Positions 57,107 through 64,000 of a stretch of 64,000 nt of DNA are shown here, piece after piece; position 1 is the first letter of the stretch, and the number at the start of each line of letters is the position of its first letter. The DNA comes from Sequoia sempervirens (lineage: Eukaryota > Streptophyta > Pinopsida > Cupressales > Cupressaceae), in assembly GCA_007258455.2 (NCBI GenBank), contig VDFB02047230.1:158790635-158854634 (forward strand), written 5' to 3'. Both the position numbers and the translations under genes were made by a program. The notes beneath the pieces are model-generated. The model ran no database searches. It worked only from the letters and a program-made list of their open reading frames with translations, and was not told the origin of the DNA.

Positions 57107-60100
57107 GTAAGTGTATGCTTAACAATTTTTAGGTGCAGGGATCAAAAGCTTTTAATTTGCTTTATAACTGCTTCTTGATCATATGTCAAAATATAGTTAC
57201 TTTGAAACAAGGGATACTAGTCACCCGGAGATGTGGGATTACCATTTTCAAATAGGTTTTGGGAGTACTATGATTCAATGCATTCATTATGATTCTGAAT
57301 CTTTGATTCTATCTGGTTGGAACATTTAACGATTTTGGATTTTGGATTTTTATGTTTATAAGAAAGCTTATTTGGGGGCCATGGATCATTACAGTGAACT
57401 AAATATGTTCCATTTTAGAGTGGAATGAAATATGGTGTATCATAATTATGCTTTATTATAGATGTAACACTCCTTATCTGATCAACTGGATTTGAAACTT
57501 ATTCAAATCCCCATAATGATCCATTGCTGCCAAATTTAAATTTTATTTAGTTCACCATAGCAATCCATTTCTGTCAAATAAACCTGTTTTAATAAAGAGA
57601 CAAAAACTTAACATCCTCGAATTTTCATACTTGCTTGCCTCAAAGATTCAAATCTGTAATGATAAACAGCTTCTGGTCTTCCAAATACTATTGACGTATC
57701 TCTAATGTCCAATACATTGCCTTAAATAATTAGTTCTGAGTTGTAAGCCTATCTTCTTGAATATGACCATCCACAGTTGATGAGAGCCAATTTTAGTTAG
57801 TTACTTTACTATTCAATTATTTGAGGCTTCAGAGATTGGCGAGCATATAGAAGATATAGGTGGATCTAAGGAGGCGGTTGTGAGCTTGATGGATTACATG
57901 TCTTAAGGTCACTATCTCTTCTTTGTTGCATCTCCAAAATCATTCTAGTGACCTTTCTTGGTCATGTTCATTTAAAGAAGGTAAAACTAAAATATGTATT
58001 CTGGGCTACAAATGGTCTTAGGTTATCTGAATGCCACCACTTTCTTGACTGCTTGCGATGGCACCTTCTGTATTTAATCATATTTGAAAACATTGGCATG
58101 CTCCCTGTAATGGTTGGCTCATAATACCCCTTTTGAATGTTTATCTCCTATATGCCATTTGACTTCTCTTTAAGGCTGACAAGTCTTGTTGGAGAATTCT
58201 CTGATTCTTTTCTCCCTCATCGGATAAAGCTAGTTGAGATGTGCCAGACTTTGTAGGAAACATCAGATAAGGAAATGTTGACCAGGTTCATGTACCTTCC
58301 TCGCCATGGGACTTGTCTTAGTTAGATCTTTGCCCTTTATGTTGTTACTCCTTCCCTCCGAGACTTGAAGTTATGCACCATCAACTGCAACCCAGACTTA
58401 TTTGGTACCATGATATATTTGAAGCCATGACATGCTAAAGTTGTTTTAGTAGTGATTGTTTTTTTACTCCTTGTTATTATCTGTTTATTGTGGAAGTCTT
58501 CTTCCAGGTACTTTAGTTTTTATTCTTAAATGCACGTCTGTAGCATAAGCACTTGTTTCAACAACATCAATAAGAAAAAAGCTTTAAAGAGGATATCAAC
58601 ATCCTAAGTTCTTGATCAAGCTGAGTAAACTTCCTAGGATACTTGCATCATCTTCAAATGGCAATATTATAAGTAGTGCACTTGACAGCTTCTTTCCTCC
58701 CAAGTAAAATGTTTTCATCATGACTTTTCATTTCCCCATCTATTCTCATCTTTAAAAGTAACAATTCAAAATAAAGCAGTACAGTTTTACATATCTTTTT
58801 GGCCAAGGTTTTCAAACTGTCAGCTGGGGTTTTGTATTTAACTTTCTAAAACTTATTTATTCGGCTCTGTGTTAGTCAAAGATTATGCACAATCTTGATT
58901 TGAAACATTTAAAAATTGGCTATAACATCTGTGTTTTTTTCTCTGTCATCAATTTTCAAATTTAAGCTTCTTTAGTGCAATATCATTTTTAGCTAAAAAG
59001 TTGCAACATGTGCGATTGTTGAGAATAAATGGAAAGTTTTGCATCATTTAGATTTTCCATTGCAGTGCTTAAATTAGGCTTTGCACTACAGATTTCTTAT
59101 GGTTCTAGCTCTTAGGTTTGAATGGCTGTTCACAAGCAATGTACCAGCAGTAAACTACTAATCCTTTTCCATACCATGTATTTTATTTGAATTAGTCTTG
59201 GTTTGCTGCCTTGAGTACCATCATATCATTTCTTCGACAAATTTTTACAAGGTTCAACCTGATGATCTTCCTTGCCGATGACATGTAGAAGTTCCAGGTT
59301 CACATTTGCATAATATGCAAGAAGAAACATCATCTATTAATGGCTGGGAAGACCTCAGAGAGCAAGTTGCACCAACATTTTTTGAATGTAATTGCCAAGG
59401 TTCATGGTTGGGGAGAGCAACTGTGAAAAGATGCTTCGGATGTACGAGGTTGAGAGAGACTGAGAAATGTGGCAAGGTTAAAACACAAGGATTACAGTCA
59501 GGCCGAGGAGCTACAGGCAAACTTTGTATGGGTGTTAGAGTAAAGGAGGAAGACATAACCCAAAACATAAAATCCAAAACCATTCACATATCTTCTATGG
59601 CTGGACTTGGGGATATGGAGATCCCAAGAAGCAGCTGTGATGTTAAGCATCAGCCTCAAGTTGTTATTGTTATTGAGGATGATAGTGATGATGAAGACAA
59701 TGACAATGGCAATGATAGTGAACCATATACAGATAATCTAACAAACAGCATTGAATATGATGACCATGATCTAACTTCAGATAGTGATGCTAGTTCTACC
59801 AAAAATCTAAGATCTGTTTCATGCGAATCAACAGGTCAGAGGTTCAGTCGCAACAGTCATCAAATTCTTAAGTCAATAAATCTTTCCGAAGATGAAGATG
59901 ATTGTCAAATATTTGGTGCAGGAAGATTCAGGCCAATCAGACCTATGAAAAGTGCCCACAGGAAAAATCCTGTCGGTAATGGCAGATATGTATGTGAGAA
60001 TTTGAGTTCAGATAGTGATAGTGCAGAGTGTGAAATAATAATGGAAGGTTCTTATGGAAAAATTCAGGAAGAGTGGGAACAAGCGGCATTGAAGAAGCAA

Positions 60101-60688
60101 GTTTCCTCTGGTATGAAATACAATAGACCTTTTGTTGAGGAAGAGTTTAGTGTTTCTGGTTCAAATTTCTACCCTAATAGCCCTTCCAGGGAATTTGAGC
60201 GAGAAGGCAAGAATGAGCAAGCAGATGCTGATTTTCAAAAACACCATTCTGATAGGTATTCAACAGATCCTCCAGATCTTGTAAGTGCTAGTGGTATAGT
60301 TTATACTTCAAGTCAAGATGATGTGACAAGCCATATAACTCCCAAGGAGCCAGAGACACAAAATCCCAGAGTAGAGATCTTCAATGGAGCCTCAATTGGT
60401 CAATCTGCAAATACTGTTGAGGTCAAGCCATCTAGAGAGATGAATGAATGGGGTCAAAACAGTGGTGTTGTCAAGATGACAGAAGTTCATCTGGATCTGT
60501 CTCATCCTAAATCCCAAGTGACAGATAAAATTTTAACATCATCTGTTGCAGAAGCAAAATCAGAATTTGCAGTGGTAGAAAACTCAAGTGAATGGATTGC
60601 TGATCGTGAGAAGCTAAAGCAAACTGCAGCATTTAGATTTGCTGAACAAGAAGAATGGGCACGGAGACAGTTAGAGCTGCAGCGACAG
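57076..60688 (+). CDS. Host gene, 5' part: acidic protein, possibly a plant J-domain-type protein (partial)
   Basis: Exon 1 is 57076-57106, with a plant-like start context (TATAATGGCTGCTG) and donor G/GTAAGT. Exon 2 is 59289-60688 (acceptor CATGTAG, donor CAG/GTTTGT). Together they give 477 codons without a stop: MAAVSESSVY-EVPGSHLHN and onward. Features are ECNCQGSWLGR and CFGCTRLR near residues 43-65, an acidic stretch VVIVIEDDSDDEDNDNGNDS at about 135-155, a second Ser/Asp patch at 250, ECEIIMEGSYGKIQEEWEQA at about 257-276, and a helical end EEWARRQLELQRQ at 465-477. The last two features recall plant proteins with a C-terminal J domain, but that domain would lie beyond the window, so the family is tentative. 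Its intact frame contrasts with every other long frame here. Confidence 0.65.
57107..59288 (+). other. Intron 1 of the host gene (2182 bp)
   Basis: Bounded by G/GTAAGT and ATGTAG/AA. T-rich, with no recognisable transposon coding content. Confidence 0.6.
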
Positions 60689-61489
60689 GTTTGTATTCTT
60701 GCCCAAGATGGGTTTCTACTTGTTCATACCCAAATTTCAACCTCTTTCAATATATTTTTTCCATATTTATATTTACTTTCAATATATCAAATTGTCAGTT
60801 TTGGAGGTATTGTTGTAATTTAATTAATTTGTGCATTTGCTGCCATCTCATTCTTCAAGATTGCATGTCAAAAAGCTAGAAGAACATCAGTTTGTGGTTG
60901 TTGAAATCCCACAGTAGAGGGTTCATTTTAGTTTCTGAGCAGAATTCAAGCTATAATGTTGCTTGATTGTTGCAAAATAGGAACTTAGGCAATGTATTGT
61001 TGGGTTGACTGGTAAGAAATAGTCCTTATGGTGCAAAGAGAAGTTGCATTAGTGTTTACAGATAAATAAAATTGGTCTTTGGGACTATTGAATAGATCGT
61101 GATGGAAGTGCATGAGAAAATGTCTGTTTTGCACAAGATGAAATGGAACAAGTAGATATTCAGATTTCCATGATTAATTTCAGTCTCAATTACAAAAGTG
61201 GATAAAAGTAAAACTCATTGTTTCCAGACTATCATTCAAAGTAGTGTTTTACAGTATATAGTATATACCTTGTAAAGCAAGTCCTGTTGGTTGCAAAGTT
61301 ATTGGAAAGATTAAAGGCTTTTTGCCAACAAACTTGATATTAGAATTCAATCCCATGAAATTGCCTATGGCTTGTTCAATGAAATCTTTTATAGGCTTGG
61401 CATTGGGTGCTTGATACAATAGCAGCTTAATGAAATGCTCTAGGCAGGTTTTTTTGATTGCTCTCATCTTACAAGGCTGATATATTCTT

Positions 61490-62435
61490 TAAAATGAGGA
61501 AGAATTTACCCATGAGTATTTTTGTAATTTCTATTTTTTATAATGTTTATGAAGCTCGAGCATCCTGTTAACTTTTGTGGTTACTAATTATTTTTTTCCC
61601 TTCATGATGGTTACTGTTTTTGAAAAAGGTTTTGCTCCATAAGTCAATAGATGACAATCTTAGTAATTTGACAGGCAGCACAGCACATATGAAGGAAGAT
61701 TTGTGCACATATGGGAAAGCTCAATGCTTTGTAGAAGATATGTTGATGTCCTGAACTGAGAAAACTCTCTGTAACTCTTAATGACAATTGTGGCCTTGTT
61801 TTTCCCCTGAAATTTGTAGGCATATCCATAAAGGAAGAGTTGCTAAAACACGGGCACAACTCTACAGTCCTCACAAGATATGAATCCTGATAGAGACAAT
61901 TTTGAAGCCTAAACTAATTTCTGACATGTTATACTATTCTCATAACTTAGGCCATGCTAAAATAATATTCCTTCTATCTACAACAAGAATCTGCTCATGA
62001 GTATTTGTGCAATATCTATTTTGTCAAAATTTCATAAATCTCCAGTATGCTATTAACTTTTGTCAATTTTGCTCTTCAAGTTAATAGACAACATTCTTGG
62101 TAGTTTGATGGGGAGCATAGAACAAATGATGTAGGAGTTGCCTAAGGGCTTGACAACTCAATGCTCCTTAGAAGATATGATCGTTCCCAGAAAACCCTCT
62201 GTAATTCTTCATGAAAATCAGTGCCACTGTTTTCTCCATAGCTCGATAGGCATTAGCTATGGAAGAGCAGTTGCTAAAAGATGGGTATCCATATAATTGT
62301 ATGCTCCTCAATGACTTACAACCTATGAAGCCTGCTAGAGACACTTATGAAACTTAAACTAATTTCTGAAGTGGTCTACTTTTCTTGTGATCAATCTGAC
62401 AATGCTAGAGAAAATCCTTTCAGGCTACAATAAGT
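61490..62435. repeat. Diverged tandem duplication of about 480 bp
   Basis: Copy 1 (about 61495-61980) and copy 2 (about 61985-62435) share, in order, CATGAGTATTT.TG, TAACTTTTGT, AATAGA(T/C)(G/A)ACA, GCTCAATGCT or CTCAATGCTCCTTAGAAGAT, AAACCCTCTGTAA, GAAGAG(T/C)(A/T)GTTGCTAAAA, and AAACTAATTTCTGA. Identity is roughly 70-75% by eye. Confidence 0.75.
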
Positions 62436-62604
62436 ACGAGTGCCAAGTGCACTTGTTGTGATGTAAATAGCCCTTAGGTTGTACTTATATAGTGAATGGT
62501 TATTTGTGAGAGATACCCCACCTTGGCATTATATTACGATCATATTTAACCCATCATTTAGGTGAAGTGCAAGAAGCTAAACACCTTGGTTTATATGGTC
62601 GTAT

Positions 62605-63200
62605 ATGCAATGAATCCTAAATAAGTCTATGGAAAGACTTGAGAGGATCATTTCTATGGATGACAAGGAGGCGAAAAAAGGCTCCATGAAGGCCCTTAAG
62701 AAAATTTACAATGCGGAGGATGCTATAACAATTAGAGAATAGTGGTCCAGATTGCCTTCCCTGGAAGGCTGCAATACTTTCCCTGGGATAGACAAACTTG
62801 CTAGAGCGTAGAAGAACCCTAGAAACTGGTGCAATTGTATGGAGGTGCAACATTCCTATGATCAATTTCTATTTGCCTCATTTGTATGTTACTAGTTTCC
62901 ATATTGCTAAAAGGAATTGCTCCACATATAAATTCATCCACTTTATTAAGAGGGACTGGCTTACCTCTAGGACAATGGAGAAGCTAGTTGTTGGGTATAG
63001 TGTCTTGCATCTCATTGATTGGAAGACAACTTAGTACAAGGAGAGTCTAGTAGCCTAATGTGATGTAGGGCACAAAGATTTGAGGAAGGTTGATGAGCAC
63101 TAGGATGTGTATTCAAGATTGGTTGCATTCATATTGCAGGAGTCATACAAATCTATTTGTACCGCTGATGGGGAGATTTTTGGGGGATATGCATCTCATG
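62605..63200 (+). pseudogene. Unrecognised coding remnant in the intron
   Basis: A frame from about 62628 reads SMERLERIISMDDKEAKKGS, MKALKKIYNAEDAITIRE, then TAG, WSRLPSLEGCNTFPGIDKLA, then a second TAG and KNPRNWCNCMEVQHSYDQF. Both stops are TAG where Gln would fit, as in the transposon genes of this window, so a decayed element is likely. The family is unknown. Confidence 0.4.
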
Positions 63201-63689
63201 ATGACTCCAACTTTTGAGCTTGCTGCTCAATGTATCTAAGCTTTTCCATTTTGACATTTTATGATTGAACGGTGTACCTTAAGATTTGTAGTTGAGAATT
63301 TGACATTCTAATTGGCATTCAAATATTGATGCAATGCTACAAAACAATGAATTATCATATCACAACTCTAGTTTAATTTCAAAAGTAAAATGTCATGGAT
63401 GGTCGTTAGTATTTGAATTCAATTGTCAGGCTTTTATAATGTCATTTGTTATTGGATATTCTTTAATTTCAGCTGGAATTGTTATATTATGTTCTTTTTT
63501 TTGATAATTTTCAAATGTTTATATATTTTATTCACTGATACCTAGCCACCCCTAAAATCTGACAATTATTTTGCTGTCACAGAAACCTCTCTCCATCTTC
63601 CTGTCCTGGAAAATGTGAGATGATTTTTTTTTTCTGTCCTAGAAAACTTTCTGTCTCCGTCCTGGAAAATCTGAGAAACATATCTATGT

Positions 63690-63785
63690 ACGCATATATA
63701 CATATGATATAAACATTTGCATGTGTGTATGTGCATGCATGTGGGTGTGAGTGTGTGCCTGTGCCCGTGGCTGTGTGTGTGAACT
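63690..63785. repeat. TG-rich microsatellite-like stretch
   Basis: ATATACATATG followed by interrupted TGTG runs (GCATGTGTGTATGTGCATGC ... GTGTGAGTGTGTGCC ... GGCTGTGTGTGTG). Confidence 0.75.
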
Positions 63786-64000
63786 TATTTAGTTTGAAAT
63801 AGTTGCTACCATAGACATGTTGATAATATGTGTGTCAATTGGGCCCCCAGCAATTTTATTCAGGCTAGTATGAAAATGGTCTGTTTTTTTATTTTAGTTT
63901 GCAGTTTGTATCTGGTCTTCACATGGTTATTATCCAGGCAAACTCTTTGGGTCTCCTACTACCAGAATGTAGTTGATTTGTTCAATTAACAGGATGGGGT

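Larger units (their letters stand above)
60689..64000 (+). other. Following intron of the host gene, at least 3.3 kb, repeat-filled
   Basis: No phase-0 continuation of the 477-codon frame was found to the end of the window, so the next exon probably lies beyond it. A TTAACAG/GATGGGGT acceptor-like site sits at the very end (about 63992) but cannot be tested. Contents include a tandem duplication of about 480 bp, a transposon-like remnant at 62.6-63.2 kb and a (TG)n-rich stretch. Confidence 0.5.

Noticed and set aside
56847..57110. An 87-codon frame with a hydrophobic middle as the first coding exon
   Set aside because: It starts inside what appears to be the leader intron (56812-57011). The frame from 57076 joins exon 2 without a stop and has a better start context.

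Overview
The window looks like intergenic DNA from a large, repeat-rich seed-plant genome. A gymnosperm seems most likely, but this is an inference: it rests on plant-type L1 LINEs with a C-terminal RNase H, Ty3 gag, a tRNA-type SINE, very low gene density, introns of several kb and heavily decayed nested elements. No rRNA, tRNA gene, CRISPR array or bacterial-type operon was seen.

Layout. 0.7-8.2 kb: a nearly full-length L1-type LINE on the minus strand, split in its endonuclease domain by a 1.3-kb TIR element (4794-6088) that carries an array of GGGATCCC-type palindromes. 10.4-12.0 kb: a fragment of a second, different LINE lineage on the plus strand. 14.4-15.5 kb: another TIR element, unrelated in sequence but built the same way, with GGTTCG/CGAACC palindromes. 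16.2-19.8 kb: a long decayed reading frame of unknown family, followed directly by a purine tract and a 696-bp LTR-like sequence. 21.2 kb: a partial GGGATCCC element. 22.5-34.5 kb: what I read as one DNA transposon or a cluster of related pieces. It has a higher-order repeat with CCCTAAA and CCCCTTAAG motifs, a plus-strand gene with seven introns all in phase 0, a second CTTAAGGGG array, and a convergent minus-strand gene for a transposase-like protein with DFAENY, SDN..GQFK and HGKG..DGAG motifs. 34.9-36.1 kb: another GGGATCCC element copy. 36.1-40.1 kb: a gag-only Ty3/Gypsy element with its 3' LTR. 40.1-51.6 kb: a plus-strand LINE interrupted by an 8775-bp insertion (40916-49690). The insertion carries a CUE-domain gene fragment and about 2.4 kb of almost pure pyrimidine (CT/TATC) repeat. 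51.6-52.6 kb: a SINE and a retroelement tail. 54.3-55.5 kb: a LINE ORF1-only copy with its own poly(A).

Only one ordinary host gene is apparent. It starts near 56.5 kb on the plus strand, has its first coding exon at 57076-57106 and a large exon at 59289-60688, and runs off the window through a repeat-filled intron.

Almost every in-frame stop in the decayed elements is one C-to-T or G-to-A change from CAG, CAA, CGA or TGG, mostly CAG to TAG. That fits long-term cytosine methylation of silenced elements, and it lets the original frames be followed with some confidence.
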